Source: Acidobacteriota bacterium
Lineage (GTDB): Bacteria > Acidobacteriota > Vicinamibacteria > Vicinamibacterales > UBA823
DNA: 64,000 nucleotides
Direction: 5' to 3'
Assembly: GCA_002730525.1 (NCBI GenBank)
Contig: PCAK01000036.1
Location: forward strand, 98,507-162,506
In this document: piece after piece, positions 1 through 8,565 of the stretch
Layout of the letters: the number at the start of each line of letters is the position of its first letter
How positions within the stretch are numbered: position 1 is the first letter of the stretch
Made by a program: the position numbers and the translations under genes
Notes under the pieces: generated by a model
Seen by the model: only the letters and a program-made list of their open reading frames with translations
What the model was told of the DNA's origin: nothing
Databases searched by the model: none

Positions 1-658
1 GATAGATGCGCTCCTCTTCGGCGAGGCGCTGGACGATCGCCATGCAGCCGTCGAAATCGGTATCGAGTGCGAGGACGGTGGCCCCGTTGGCCAGCGGTTG
101 GAGAAGTTGAGCTTGTGAGACCTTGCCCCGCGGCAGGATGACCAGGGCAGGAATGGCCGCCGCGGCCGCATAGGCGGCCAGCGCGGCCGAGGTGTCGCCA
201 GTCGACGCGCACGCCACCGCCTGGATCGTCCGGCCCGCGCGCATCATCTGTCGGACGACCGAGACCAGGACGGTCATGCCGAGGTCCTTGAACGAACCGG
301 TATGCGAGTTGCCGCAGAGCTTGATCCAGAGGTCATCGACCCCGATCTCCCGACCGAAGCGTTCGGCCCACAGAAGATTGGTCCCACCTTCGTCCATCGA
401 CACGATGTTGTCGTCGGCGAGTTCGGGGCAGACCCATTCCTTCTTTCCCCACACGGTCGAGCCGTAGGGCCAGACCGTGCGCTTGTATCGCTGGTCGAAG
501 AGCTGGGTCCAGGCCGCGGCGGACCGGTGCCGGAGGGCATCGAGATCGTGCACCACCTCCAGCAGATCGCCACAGGTGGGGCAGCGATAGATCGGCTGCA
601 TCAGGGGGTGGTCGCCGTGGCAACCGGCGATGCAGCGAAAGACGGCTCGATATTCCAT
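1..658 (-). CDS. thrC: Threonine synthase (partial, 3' end outside window)
   Basis: Converts O-phosphohomoserine to threonine with PLP. Only the first 219 codons lie in the window; the gene runs off the left edge. Reading the minus strand from the ATG at 658 gives a zinc-ribbon-like N-terminus (Cys9/Cys13 and Cys26/Cys29) and then the PLP-lysine motif HTGSFKDLG, with the Schiff-base lysine at residue 124. It is followed by the [12 protein letters not shown] phosphate-binding loop. The zinc ribbon is typical of the threonine synthase branch of fold-type II PLP enzymes. It starts 7 bp after the stop of the upstream secreted-protein gene, so the two are probably cotranscribed. Cysteate synthase is a related alternative but less likely. 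Confidence 0.85.
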   Translation of the reverse strand, partial: MEYRAVFRCIAGCHGDHPLMQPIYRCPTCGDLLEVVHDLDALRHRSAAAWTQLFDQRYKRTVWPYGSTVWGKKEWVCPELADDNIVSMDEGGTNLLWAERFGREIGVDDLWIKLCGNSHTGSFKDLGMTVLVSVVRQMMRAGRTIQAVACASTGDTSAALAAYAAAAAIPALVILPRGKVSQAQLLQPLANGATVLALDTDFDGCMAIVQRLAEEERIY

Positions 659-665
659 CTCGGTC

Positions 666-1850
666 CTAGGGCTCTGCGCCCGAGCGGTCCATCACGACGA
701 ACGACACATCCTCGACGAGACTGGCGTCGGCGAGATGGTCGATGACCTGGATCTGGAGCGTATACGTCCCTTCGGGGAACGATTGGAGCGGGACGCCCTG
801 CGACGTCGGAAGCTGCGCGCCGACGGCTCGCAGATCGAACTCGTCCGGCAGCGTCTCGATGTTGAAGTCCTGGGGCGCCGTCGACCGGAAGGGCTCCACG
901 CGTCCCATGGTCAGGCTGTAGAACGTATAGCGCACGCTAACGTTCGGGCGACCCCGCGAGTCCGTGAGCAGGTTGTACATGAAGAACACGAGCGACAGAT
1001 TGTCCCGGGAATCGAAGATTGTGTCGCGGACCGGCGTGATCTCCGCGCCGCCGAGGGCATACGGACGCCCGAGCTGTTCCGTCGCCGACAACGGCGCGGC
1101 AAGCGGCTCGATGGCATCGGCCACGATCACGCTGCTCAGCTGGAGGCGGTCGAGATCGAACGCGGGGACGTGGAGGCGTCGTTTGAGAAGCGCCGACTTC
1201 GCGTCCGGCCGGGCGGAGCCGTCGAGGGCCGCTTCTCGAATCGCGACGTAGACGTCGTAGTCGCCCGGCTCGACGGTGAGCGAGCGGCGAATCGTGTATG
1301 GGGCCGAGTCGTTCGTGCCGCCGAGATCGATGAAGTGGACATCCTCGAACGGGTAGGTGGCCTCGTCGATGCCCTCGGGGTGTGCGAGACGCAGCATGGC
1401 CGCATTTTCGGCGGCGACCGGCGTGCCGCGAGGGACGAAGTCCCGTTCCGGCACGTTGATGGGCACTTCGCCGGGACCGAAGCCGGTGAGCCGCCGCCGC
1501 CGCATCCGCTCGCGGCCGGCCCTGGAGTTCTCGCCATGCTGGGCGACGCGCACGTAGACGCTCGCCGTCTGGAACGCGTCGGGCGCTTCGTCGACCACGA
1601 CGCTGAACGGGATGTAGACGCTGCCGTCCTCACCGCGGAGGAGATGATGGCTCCACTTCAACCAAGCGTCGCCGCCGGCGTACCCACCGTCCGCCACGGC
1701 ATCCACCATCTGCGTCAGACGGGCCGCTTCGTCACGCTGGTCCCAGGTCAGCATCTTCTGAGCCGCCGACGGTGACGCGAGGAGGATGAGTGGGATGAGG
1801 AGACAGAGCACGGCACGGTCCCAGAGGTCGACGGATCGCCAGTCGCGCAT
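666..1850 (-). CDS. Secreted protein of unknown function
   Basis: About 394 residues. The N-terminus [18 protein letters not shown]... carries a hydrophobic stretch ending SPSAAQ, a good Sec signal peptide. The rest is soluble, with short beta-rich stretches such as [14 protein letters not shown] and [14 protein letters not shown]. These resemble the beta-sandwich half of GWxTD-type proteins common in Acidobacteriota, but I cannot see the GWxTD motif itself. I chose the ATG at 1850; a GTG at 1865 adds five residues. A possible minus-strand -10 box (TACAAT) lies at 1887-1892. It is upstream of, and probably cotranscribed with, thrC. No function can be assigned. Confidence 0.6.
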   Translation of the reverse strand: MRDWRSVDLWDRAVLCLLIPLILLASPSAAQKMLTWDQRDEAARLTQMVDAVADGGYAGGDAWLKWSHHLLRGEDGSVYIPFSVVVDEAPDAFQTASVYVRVAQHGENSRAGRERMRRRRLTGFGPGEVPINVPERDFVPRGTPVAAENAAMLRLAHPEGIDEATYPFEDVHFIDLGGTNDSAPYTIRRSLTVEPGDYDVYVAIREAALDGSARPDAKSALLKRRLHVPAFDLDRLQLSSVIVADAIEPLAAPLSATEQLGRPYALGGAEITPVRDTIFDSRDNLSLVFFMYNLLTDSRGRPNVSVRYTFYSLTMGRVEPFRSTAPQDFNIETLPDEFDLRAVGAQLPTSQGVPLQSFPEGTYTLQIQVIDHLADASLVEDVSFVVMDRSGAEP

Positions 1851-2016
1851 GGCCACTCTGCTCACTGTCGTGTTGACGACCCAGATATTGTACTCCGGGG
1901 GCGACAGGGCCGGTGACCAAATTCAAGTAGGATGAGCCGCGTTGGCGTGAACCGGCGGCAGGACGCGCAGCGTCGAACGGGCAGCCGCGTCTGACGCCAC
2001 TGGAGTACTCTCTCAG

Positions 2017-3102
2017 ATGTCAACGATGAGCAAGCGGGCGATCTTCGAGGCCAGCCATCCAGGAGTGTTCTTCCTGGATGAACGCGACCCGGCCGGCCTC
2101 GCGGCCTTCCTGCGGCACAAGGGATGGCTGGCTTCCGACGAAGCTGTGCGTGGGCTCTCGAAACCCGGTGAGGGGAACATGAACCTCACCCTCCGGGTGG
2201 CGACATCCCAGCGCACGCTCATCGCGAAGCAGGCGCGGCCGTGGGTCGAGAAGTACGAGCATATTGCGGCGCCCCCGGAACGCGCTCTCGTCGAAGGACG
2301 CTTCTACGAGTTGATGGCGCAATATCCCGCGCTGCGGGACCGGATGCCGCGATTGCTGGGCTTCGCGCCCGAGGAGCGGATCCTTCTGTTGGAAGACCTG
2401 GGGTCGGGCGCTGACTATACGGACCTGTACGCCGGCGAGCGACTGAGCGAGGCCGATCTGGACGCTCTGGTGGATATGCTCGCCTCGCTGCATCGAGCCT
2501 TCGTGGGGTTCCAGGACGACGGCCTCTTCACCAACCGGGCGATGCGCGAATTGAACCACCAGCACATCTTCCGGGTGCCGCTGGATGCTAGCAATGGGCT
2601 GGATCTGGACGCGCTGACCCCCGGGCTGTCCGGGGCAGCGACCAAACTGCGCGAGGATACGGATTTCGTGGCGGCCGTCGAGACTCTGGGACGCGTCTAT
2701 CTACGCGACGGCGGGACACTGCTGCACGGGGATTTCTTTCCGGGTAGCTGGCTGCGGACGGCGGAGGGGCCGCGGATCATCGATCCGGAGTTCTGCTTCC
2801 TTGGCGCGCCCGAGTTCGACGTCGGAGTGTTGGTGGCCCATCTTCTCCTTGCGGATCAGCCACCAGCGATCGTCGACCGAGCGCTGACAGGCTATGCCGA
2901 GCGGATCGGGACGCGGCCCGATGAGGCGAGCCGGGCGTTGGTGATGCGGTTTGCCGGAGTGGAGATGATGCGACGGTTGATCGGCGTGGCACAGTTACCA
3001 CTGACTGCGAGCCTGGCGCGGAAGCGAACATGGCTGCGGCAGGTGCGGGAGATGGTGTCCTCCGCAGCGAGGCAGACGCGGTCGTCAGGTGGAGGAGGCT
3101 GA
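2017..3102 (+). CDS. Methylthioribose-kinase-like phosphotransferase
   Basis: 361-residue protein of the protein-kinase-like (APH/choline kinase) fold. A glycine-rich GEGNMNLTLRV loop (about residues 52-62) and IAKQARPWV (ATP lysine) are followed by the catalytic LLHGDFFPGSWL, with catalytic Asp239, and IIDPEFCFLGAPEFDVG (metal site). The loop, the HGD-x4-GS form and the IDPEF-x-GxxxFD form match S-methyl-5-thioribose kinase (MtnK) better than aminoglycoside kinases, so a role in methionine salvage is the best guess. No other methionine-salvage gene is nearby, though metK is about 10 kb away. Its stop overlaps the next start (TGATG at 3100). Confidence 0.65.
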   Translation: MSTMSKRAIFEASHPGVFFLDERDPAGLAAFLRHKGWLASDEAVRGLSKPGEGNMNLTLRVATSQRTLIAKQARPWVEKYEHIAAPPERALVEGRFYELMAQYPALRDRMPRLLGFAPEERILLLEDLGSGADYTDLYAGERLSEADLDALVDMLASLHRAFVGFQDDGLFTNRAMRELNHQHIFRVPLDASNGLDLDALTPGLSGAATKLREDTDFVAAVETLGRVYLRDGGTLLHGDFFPGSWLRTAEGPRIIDPEFCFLGAPEFDVGVLVAHLLLADQPPAIVDRALTGYAERIGTRPDEASRALVMRFAGVEMMRRLIGVAQLPLTASLARKRTWLRQVREMVSSAARQTRSSGGGG

Positions 3103-4340
3103 TGGTCGAGACGATTCGTCGGACGGTGTGTGCCGGCCTGATCGCATCGATGGCGGGGTGTTCTTCAGCGGTGCCTCCGGGGGCCGAGGTCATGACCCGG
3201 GATCCCGGGTCAGCAGTCGAGGAGTCCGGCCTCGTCGCGCTCACGACCGTCGACGCCGAGAAGCGCTTCGTCCTTCGCCGTCCGGCCGAGCGGGCGGCGT
3301 GGAATGGCCGGCTGCTCGTCGCGGCACACGGCGGCAGCGGAGGTCCGGCGCTGGCTGCGGATGGCACCCAGATGGGCACGAGCGAGACCTCGCTCGACGA
3401 CGTGATCGGAGCGTACGCCGTCGAGCATGGCTTTGCCTACGCGAGTGTCGACCGAGACGGCGTCGGTGGGACACGCGAAGGGTTGGCGATCGTCGTGGAG
3501 TTCGCGGCGTGGGCGCGCGATCGGGCGGGCGACCTCCTGGGGCGCGACGTCGAGGCCCTCTACCTCGTGGGGCTGTCGGCGGGCGGTGCGATCGCACGCT
3601 ACGCCGCCGAGGATCCCGCGCTGCCGTTCGACGGCGTCGTCATCATCGCTGGCGGGGCCGGCGATACGGCGACCGGGCTCGATCGCCTGGCGCGACGCGT
3701 CGCGCTCTGGCCGGCGATCGATCCACGTGATCATCCGGCGGTGGGCGACGATGTCCCTGCGGTCCTGGCGTACGCGGCCGAAGGCGCTGGCACGCCGGTG
3801 GCCGCTCGACCGCTCTGGCCGTTCATTGGATCGTCCGCGTCGGCCGCGGGCCTCGAGCGAGCGCTCGCGGGCTACGGAGTGGAGGATCTGGGAGCGGCCG
3901 AACTGGAGGGGTTTCGGGTCGAGGACCAGGCCGAGCGGCCAGGGTTCATCGAGCGCTTGCGACGTGGAGATACCTCGGGCCAGGTGCTGGTGCCGACAAT
4001 CGAGGTCGTCGGCACCTACGACGACTTCGTCCTGCCGGAGATCCTGGCTTACAAGCGAAAGGTGCTGGCGGATGCCGTGGCAGGGAACCGCCACCGGCTC
4101 TACCAGGTTCGTCGCGCGTGGCACATCTCCAGGGAAGACGACGCCCTGGAAGGGTTCCGGCACCGGATGTCGCGGATGGGCATCGGCGCGGAGGCACAGA
4201 CAGCGGCGGGCGAGTACGGCTCCTACGTGCGCGCAGTGCGGGACGCGCTCGACCTCATCAACAGGTGGGTGACCGACGGCGTGGCCGCCCCGGACGATCG
4301 GACCGTCGATGACGGTGCCGGCATCATGTCGGGAGAGTGA
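3102..4340 (+). CDS. Lipoprotein alpha/beta hydrolase
   Basis: 412 residues. I chose the ATG at 3102, which overlaps the previous stop and follows a strong ribosome site (GGAGG); an upstream in-frame start at 3030 lies inside the preceding gene. The N-terminus has a short hydrophobic stretch and a lipobox-like MAGC with Cys20, so it is probably a lipoprotein. The nucleophile elbow is GLSAGG with Ser159, after VAAHGGSGG (oxyanion region). A late Asp (GTYDDF) and His (RAWHIS) could complete the triad. This arrangement recalls secreted esterases of the tannase/feruloyl-esterase or PHB-depolymerase type. The substrate is unknown. Confidence 0.6.
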   Translation: MVETIRRTVCAGLIASMAGCSSAVPPGAEVMTRDPGSAVEESGLVALTTVDAEKRFVLRRPAERAAWNGRLLVAAHGGSGGPALAADGTQMGTSETSLDDVIGAYAVEHGFAYASVDRDGVGGTREGLAIVVEFAAWARDRAGDLLGRDVEALYLVGLSAGGAIARYAAEDPALPFDGVVIIAGGAGDTATGLDRLARRVALWPAIDPRDHPAVGDDVPAVLAYAAEGAGTPVAARPLWPFIGSSASAAGLERALAGYGVEDLGAAELEGFRVEDQAERPGFIERLRRGDTSGQVLVPTIEVVGTYDDFVLPEILAYKRKVLADAVAGNRHRLYQVRRAWHISREDDALEGFRHRMSRMGIGAEAQTAAGEYGSYVRAVRDALDLINRWVTDGVAAPDDRTVDDGAGIMSGE

Positions 4341-4434
4341 GTGCTCCAGTTGGGGCGGAGCCTCGCCTCACCATGGCCGGGGGATCGGCGGCGGATGTCA
4401 GGAGCCATTCTCGCAGAGCTGAGTGCCGCTCGGG

Positions 4435-4659
4435 TCAGTTCGGGGCGACGTCGGCCTCGGCGCCAACAAGGTCGAGGGTGAAGCGCACCGGCATGTCACC
4501 CGCCGGGGCGGTCGAACTCAACATGGCCGCCACTTCGAGCACGGTGCCGCGTGACAGGCGCAGCGGTTCGGTCAGCCAGTACCGTGTGCGCCACTCGGGC
4601 CGGGCGCTGGCCAGAAGGATGGGATGGTGCTCTGACTTCATCGGGGTATCCCCGCACAC
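4435..4659 (-). pseudogene. Short frame resembling the C-terminus of a Cu(II) ascorbate-dependent monooxygenase
   Basis: A 74-codon GTG-started frame, closed upstream by an in-frame TGA nine codons before the GTG. The stretch PEWRTRYWLTEPLRLSRGTV resembles the 'W-x-Y-x-L-xEP-x-x-L-x-x-GT-x-x-E' block in the C-terminal domain of copper type II monooxygenase-like proteins of this phylum. Nothing upstream encodes the rest of such a protein, so this is either a decayed remnant or a coincidental small frame. It sits alone in the 567-bp gap between the hydrolase and the first glycosylasparaginase gene. Confidence 0.3.
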
Positions 4660-4803
4660 CGCCGTTGCGCGAAACCCTCCCTGTCAGGATCAGGAAGGGG
4701 AGAGCGCGCCCCGCGAACGTAGGAATCGAATGAATGCCGGTTCGAAATCATATACTAGGGGCTCGCCCGGTCGAGGCGACAGGCGCTGGAACTTACTGAC
4801 AAA

Positions 4804-4832
4804 TTGACAACTTGCGAGGGCTCGGCCACAAT
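4804..4832 (+). promoter_or_regulatory. Predicted sigma-70 promoter for the glycosylasparaginase pair
   Basis: A perfect TTGACA (4804-4809) is followed after exactly 17 bp by CACAAT (4827-4832). Transcription would start near 4839, about 70 bp before the ATG at 4908. A TATACT at 4751-4756 is a second -10-like box without a good -35. Confidence 0.55.
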
Positions 4833-4907
4833 CGGCGGCTTGACGGGGTACTGGATCGAGATGGCGCAGGTGGTGACGAAGAGCGCCCTGTAGGAGGCAG
4901 AATTCGA

Positions 4908-6026
4908 ATGGCCAAGAAACTGAATCGGCGGGATTTTGTGCTGACGGGTGCGGCGGCTGCCGGCCTGGCGGCGACACGGCCGGCGTTCGGGCGCGCGCCG
5001 GCGTTGCAGATGTCGAGTGCGCGACCCGTGGTCGTGGCCTCGGGCAACGGACACCGGTCGCGGAACGCCGACAATGAGACGTGCGTCGAGGTGGCGTTCC
5101 GGATGATGACCGCCGGCGAGGATGTCCTCGACTCGCTCATCGCAGGCGTGAACATCGTCGAACTGGACCCGGAGGACGCGAGCGTCGGCTACGGTGGACG
5201 CCCGAACGCCGAAGGGATCGTGCAACTCGATTCGTGCTGCATGCACGGCCCGAAACGACAGGCCGGCGGCGTGGGTGCCATCGAGGGGGTGCGAGCCCCG
5301 TCACTGGTGGCCAAGGCGGTGATGGAGTACACCGACCACCACCTTCTCGTGGGCGCCGGGGCGCAACAGTTTGCGCGGAATCTTGGCTTCGAGATCGAGG
5401 ACGATCTGAACACCGAGAACTCGCGGCGCCAGTATCTCGAGTGGAAGCGGCGGACCGATCCTGGGCACTATCTGACTCCAGAAGAGCGGATTCAGGCCGG
5501 CTTGCAGGCCGGGCTCGACATGGTGGCCGAGGGCATCATCCCCGAGGACGAATTCTGGGGCACGATCAACTGCGACGGCGTCAATGCGCGTGGTGAGGTC
5601 TGCGGCGTCACGACGACGAGCGGGCTGTCGTGGAAGATTCCGGGCCGTGTCGGCGATTCGCCGATTCTTGGTGCCGGGTTGTACGTCGACGGAACCTACG
5701 GCGCCGCCGGGTCGACGGGGCGCGGGGAGGCGAACCTGTACAGCTTGGCGTCCTTCGTGATCGTCGAGGAGCTTCGGCGCGGCATGAGCCCGAAAGATGC
5801 CGGCATGGAGGGCCTCAAGCGGATCCAGGAGAACACGGTGGAGAAGCGATTGCTGAACGATGACGGCAACCCGTCGTTCGGCGTCAACTTCTACATCATC
5901 AACGCCAAGGGCGACTACGCCGGTGTGTCGATGTATGAGAGCGAGCGCGGCCGGTACGCGGTCTGCACCGAGAACGGGCCGGAGTTGGCTCCGCTCGACG
6001 GACTGCTGCAGCGGCCGAACGCCTAG
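4908..6026 (+). CDS. Tat-exported N4-(beta-N-acetylglucosaminyl)-L-asparaginase family Ntn hydrolase (copy 1)
   Basis: 372 residues. I chose the ATG at 4908, which follows TAGGAGG and begins with a Tat signal (NRRDF, then a hydrophobic Ala/Gly stretch ending AFG). The family cleaves the GlcNAc-Asn bond of N-linked glycans or related beta-aspartyl bonds after self-cleavage that exposes an N-terminal threonine. Here the predicted scissile site is FWG|TINCDG, so the nucleophile is Thr219. It is followed by GRVGDSPILGAG and GAAGSTGRGE, the substrate-binding glycine block. A Gly-Thr junction replaces the Asp-Thr of the human enzyme. Periplasmic location is predicted. Its close paralogue follows 36 bp downstream. 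Confidence 0.85.
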   Translation: MAKKLNRRDFVLTGAAAAGLAATRPAFGRAPALQMSSARPVVVASGNGHRSRNADNETCVEVAFRMMTAGEDVLDSLIAGVNIVELDPEDASVGYGGRPNAEGIVQLDSCCMHGPKRQAGGVGAIEGVRAPSLVAKAVMEYTDHHLLVGAGAQQFARNLGFEIEDDLNTENSRRQYLEWKRRTDPGHYLTPEERIQAGLQAGLDMVAEGIIPEDEFWGTINCDGVNARGEVCGVTTTSGLSWKIPGRVGDSPILGAGLYVDGTYGAAGSTGRGEANLYSLASFVIVEELRRGMSPKDAGMEGLKRIQENTVEKRLLNDDGNPSFGVNFYIINAKGDYAGVSMYESERGRYAVCTENGPELAPLDGLLQRPNA

Positions 6027-6062
6027 ACCGGCCCGGCGCCGGACCGAGGGGAAGCAGACGCT

Positions 6063-7190
6063 ATGCGAACGAGGATCAATCGACGGGATTTCATGCTGAC
6101 GGGCGCAGCTGCCACGGGCCTCGCGGCGGGTTCGCCTCGACGTGCGTTCGGTCGGGCACCGGCGGTGCAAACGTCGTCAGTCAGACCCGTGGTCATCGCC
6201 TCCGGGAACGGTCATACGATCCGCAACGGCGGCTCCGAGACGTGCGTCGAGACGGCGTTCCGGATGTTGACCGATGGCACGGATGTGCTGGAGTCGTTGA
6301 TCGCCGGCGTCAACCTCAACGAGCTCGATCCGGCGGACGGCGGGGTTGGATTCGGGGGATCGCCCAATGCGGACGGCGTCGTGCAGCTCGATTCGTGCTG
6401 CATGCACGGGCCGACCCGACGCGCCGGCGGCGTGGCAGCGATCGAAGGTGTCAAGACCCCGTCGCTCGTCGCGCATGCCGTGATGCAGTACACGGATCAC
6501 CATCTGCTCGCGGGCCGCGACGCCACGGACTTCGCGCGCAACATGGGCTTCACCGTGCACGACGATCTAAATAGTGAGCGGTCGCGCGAGCGGTGGCTGG
6601 AGTGGAAGCGGCGGATCGATCCCGGGCACTACCTCGATCCGAAGCAGCGTGCATGGGCCGGGCACGAGGCGGGCCTCGGGATGATGGCCGACGGCCTGAT
6701 CTCGGAGCACGACTTCTTCGGCACGATCAACTGCGACGGGATCAACGCGCGCGGCGAGATCTGCGGCGTGACGACGACGAGTGGCCTGGCGTGGAAGATT
6801 CCGGGGCGGGTCGGCGACTCGCCGATTCTGGGCGCGGGACTCTATGTCGACGGGACGTACGGCGCCGCGGGGTCGACGGGGCGAGGCGAGGCGAATCTGT
6901 ACAACCTCACGTCATATCTCATCGTCGAGAATCTCCGTCGCGGCATGAGCCCGAAGGACGCCGGCCTCGACGGGCTGAGGCGGATCAAAGAGAACACGGT
7001 CGAGCAGCGTCTCCTGAACAGCCGAGGAGAGCCGGGGTTCGGCATCAGCTTCTACGTGCTGAATGCCAAGGGAGAGTACGCCGGAGTCTCGATGTACGCG
7101 AACGAGCGGAGCCGCTACGCGGTCTGCACCGAGAATGGTGCGGAACTGGCGCCGCTGGAGCCGTTGCTGGCGAACTCGGCGAGGGACTGA
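6063..7190 (+). CDS. Tat-exported N4-(beta-N-acetylglucosaminyl)-L-asparaginase family Ntn hydrolase (copy 2)
   Basis: 375 residues, collinear over its whole length with the previous gene. It has the same Tat motif (RRDFMLTGAAATG), the VQLDSCCMHGP block, the predicted autocleavage site FFG|TINCDG (nucleophile Thr221) and the GRVGDSPILGAG block. The pair is therefore a tandem duplication. The two copies differ most in the region before the cleavage site (roughly residues 130-200), which could alter specificity. The start ATG is 36 bp after copy 1, so they form one operon. A strong hairpin after the gene probably ends the transcript. Confidence 0.85.
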   Translation: MRTRINRRDFMLTGAAATGLAAGSPRRAFGRAPAVQTSSVRPVVIASGNGHTIRNGGSETCVETAFRMLTDGTDVLESLIAGVNLNELDPADGGVGFGGSPNADGVVQLDSCCMHGPTRRAGGVAAIEGVKTPSLVAHAVMQYTDHHLLAGRDATDFARNMGFTVHDDLNSERSRERWLEWKRRIDPGHYLDPKQRAWAGHEAGLGMMADGLISEHDFFGTINCDGINARGEICGVTTTSGLAWKIPGRVGDSPILGAGLYVDGTYGAAGSTGRGEANLYNLTSYLIVENLRRGMSPKDAGLDGLRRIKENTVEQRLLNSRGEPGFGISFYVLNAKGEYAGVSMYANERSRYAVCTENGAELAPLEPLLANSARD

Positions 7191-7244
7191 GCCGCGGCAG
7201 ACCAGCGTCGAAGTCGAGTCAGGGTCGCCTCACACAGACCACGG

Positions 7245-7275
7245 ACGGCCGATGCACGCGAGGTGCATCGGCCGT
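7245..7275 (+). terminator. Hairpin terminator
   Basis: A perfect 13-bp stem (ACGGCCGATGCAC at 7245-7257 pairing with 7263-7275) with a 5-nt loop GCGAG, followed by TCTTCGT. It lies between copy 2 of the glycosylasparaginase pair and the cupin gene. The T-run is weak, so it may be an attenuator rather than a full intrinsic terminator. Confidence 0.6.
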
Positions 7276-7293
7276 TCTTCGTACGAGGAGACG

Positions 7294-7683
7294 ATGCAAG
7301 TACTCGTTCCAGAGCATCTCGGCGACGAGGAAGCCGACCCGAAGCACTTCACGGGACGGGCCCGAATGACGGCGATGCGCGGTGTGGCCGCCGATCCCGA
7401 CGTCAACGCCTATGGGGTGGCGTTCCAGGCGGGCGCACGCACGGCGTGGCATACGCACAGCGGCGTGCAGTTGCTGGTTGTTCTCGAAGGCACCTGCTGG
7501 CTGCAGAAGGAAGGCGAGTCGCGACAGGACATTCCGGCCAGGGGGCTGGCCAGTATTCAGCCCGGCGAGAAGCACTGGCACGGAGCAGGCCCGCAGGGGG
7601 CGATGGTGCATCTGGCGATCAACATCGGGGCGACGACGACCTGGCTCGAGCAGGTCACGGACCGGCAGTACCGAAGGGCGTAG
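7294..7683 (+). CDS. Small cupin-domain protein
   Basis: 129 residues, ATG at 7294 after GAGGAG. A single cupin barrel: the first motif is AGARTAWHTHSGVQLLVVLEG (two metal-binding His and a distal Gly) and the second is PGEKHWHGAGPQGAMVHLAI. The family includes carboxymuconolactone-decarboxylase-associated and quercetinase-like cupins that bind one metal ion; the substrate is not evident. It sits immediately after a hairpin, so it may have its own promoter or be expressed by read-through. Confidence 0.7.
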   Translation: MQVLVPEHLGDEEADPKHFTGRARMTAMRGVAADPDVNAYGVAFQAGARTAWHTHSGVQLLVVLEGTCWLQKEGESRQDIPARGLASIQPGEKHWHGAGPQGAMVHLAINIGATTTWLEQVTDRQYRRA

Positions 7684-7713
7684 AGGACGTACCGCGCACG
7701 GCGCGGTGGCGAG

Positions 7714-7778
7714 GCCCCGGCACGGGGCGTGGGGCCCCCGTAAGGGGCCGAGCTGGGGCTTGGGGCGTAAGGCGCCCC
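7714..7778. terminator. Three consecutive hairpins between convergent genes
   Basis: Three GC-rich stems occur in 65 bp: GCCCCG/CGGGGC (7714-7728), GGCCCC/GGGGCC (7733-7749) and GGGGCG/CGCCCC (7762-7778). The last is followed by TT on the plus strand. They fill the 99-bp gap between the cupin and the oppositely oriented SDR gene and probably act as a bidirectional terminator. Confidence 0.45.
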
Positions 7779-7782
7779 TTCA

Positions 7783-8565
7783 TCAGGCCGATCCCGCGAG
7801 TCCGCCACCGTCGACGACCAGGGTCGTGCCGGTGACGAAGCCGGACGCGTCGCTGGCCAGATAGACCACGGCGCGGGCGATGTCGTCCGGGGCACCGATG
7901 CGCCCCAGCGGCCGGCGCGCGGCGTCGGCGCGGAAGGTGCTGGGTTCGGCTCCGAGTTGTTCGGCCTCGCTGGCGAGCAGCGGCGTGTCGGTGTCGCCGG
8001 GGCAGACGCAGTTGACCCTTATGCCCTGCGGGCCGTGGTCCAGCGCCATGGCGCGGGTCAACTGGACCACGGCGCCCTTCGACGCGCAGTAGGCCGCCGC
8101 GTCGCGCCCTCCGACGAGACCCCACCCCGAGCTGGTGTTGATGATGACGCCACCTGTCGGCATCGCCGGAATGGCGTGCTTGGACATCAAGAACACCCCA
8201 CGCACGTTGATGGCCATGACGCGGTCCCAGTCGTCCGCCGTCGTATTCGAAATAGAGGTGCGCCGGATGATCCCGGCGTTATTGAACAGGATGTCCAGGC
8301 GGCCGAACTCCGAGACGGTGCCGGCGATCGCGCCGCGGCAATCCTCCTCCAGGGTCACGTCGGTCGGGATGCACTGTGCGCGGCCGCCGGCGTCAGCGAT
8401 GAGCTGGGCCGTCTCAGAGCCGGCGGTCTCGTCCACGTCGGCGACGGTTACGGCCGCACCCTCGTGAGCCAGGAGAACGGCCGTGGCGCGGCCGATCCCC
8501 GAGGCACCGCCGGTGACGACGGCGACTCTGTCGCGCAAGGCGCCCGGCGGCGCGCTACTGGGCAT
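7783..8565 (-). CDS. SDR-family NAD(P)-dependent oxidoreductase
   Basis: 260 residues, the classical short-chain dehydrogenase length. The cofactor motif TGGASGIG is at residues 18-25, NNAG near 95-98, the catalytic Ser at about 145-146 and YCASK with Tyr159/Lys163. The Asp at the end of the second strand (VADVDE) favours NAD over NADP. The start overlaps the end of the upstream aminotransferase gene by 11 bp, so the two are translationally coupled and may act on the same amino- or keto-compound. Substrate unknown. Confidence 0.8.
   Translation of the reverse strand: MPSSAPPGALRDRVAVVTGGASGIGRATAVLLAHEGAAVTVADVDETAGSETAQLIADAGGRAQCIPTDVTLEEDCRGAIAGTVSEFGRLDILFNNAGIIRRTSISNTTADDWDRVMAINVRGVFLMSKHAIPAMPTGGVIINTSSGWGLVGGRDAAAYCASKGAVVQLTRAMALDHGPQGIRVNCVCPGDTDTPLLASEAEQLGAEPSTFRADAARRPLGRIGAPDDIARAVVYLASDASGFVTGTTLVVDGGGLAGSA

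Noticed and set aside
630..1775. Long plus-strand open frame (381 codons) opposite the secreted protein gene
   Set aside because: High GC opens mirrored frames; its product is Arg/Glu/His-rich without motifs, while the minus-strand frame has a signal peptide and operon position.
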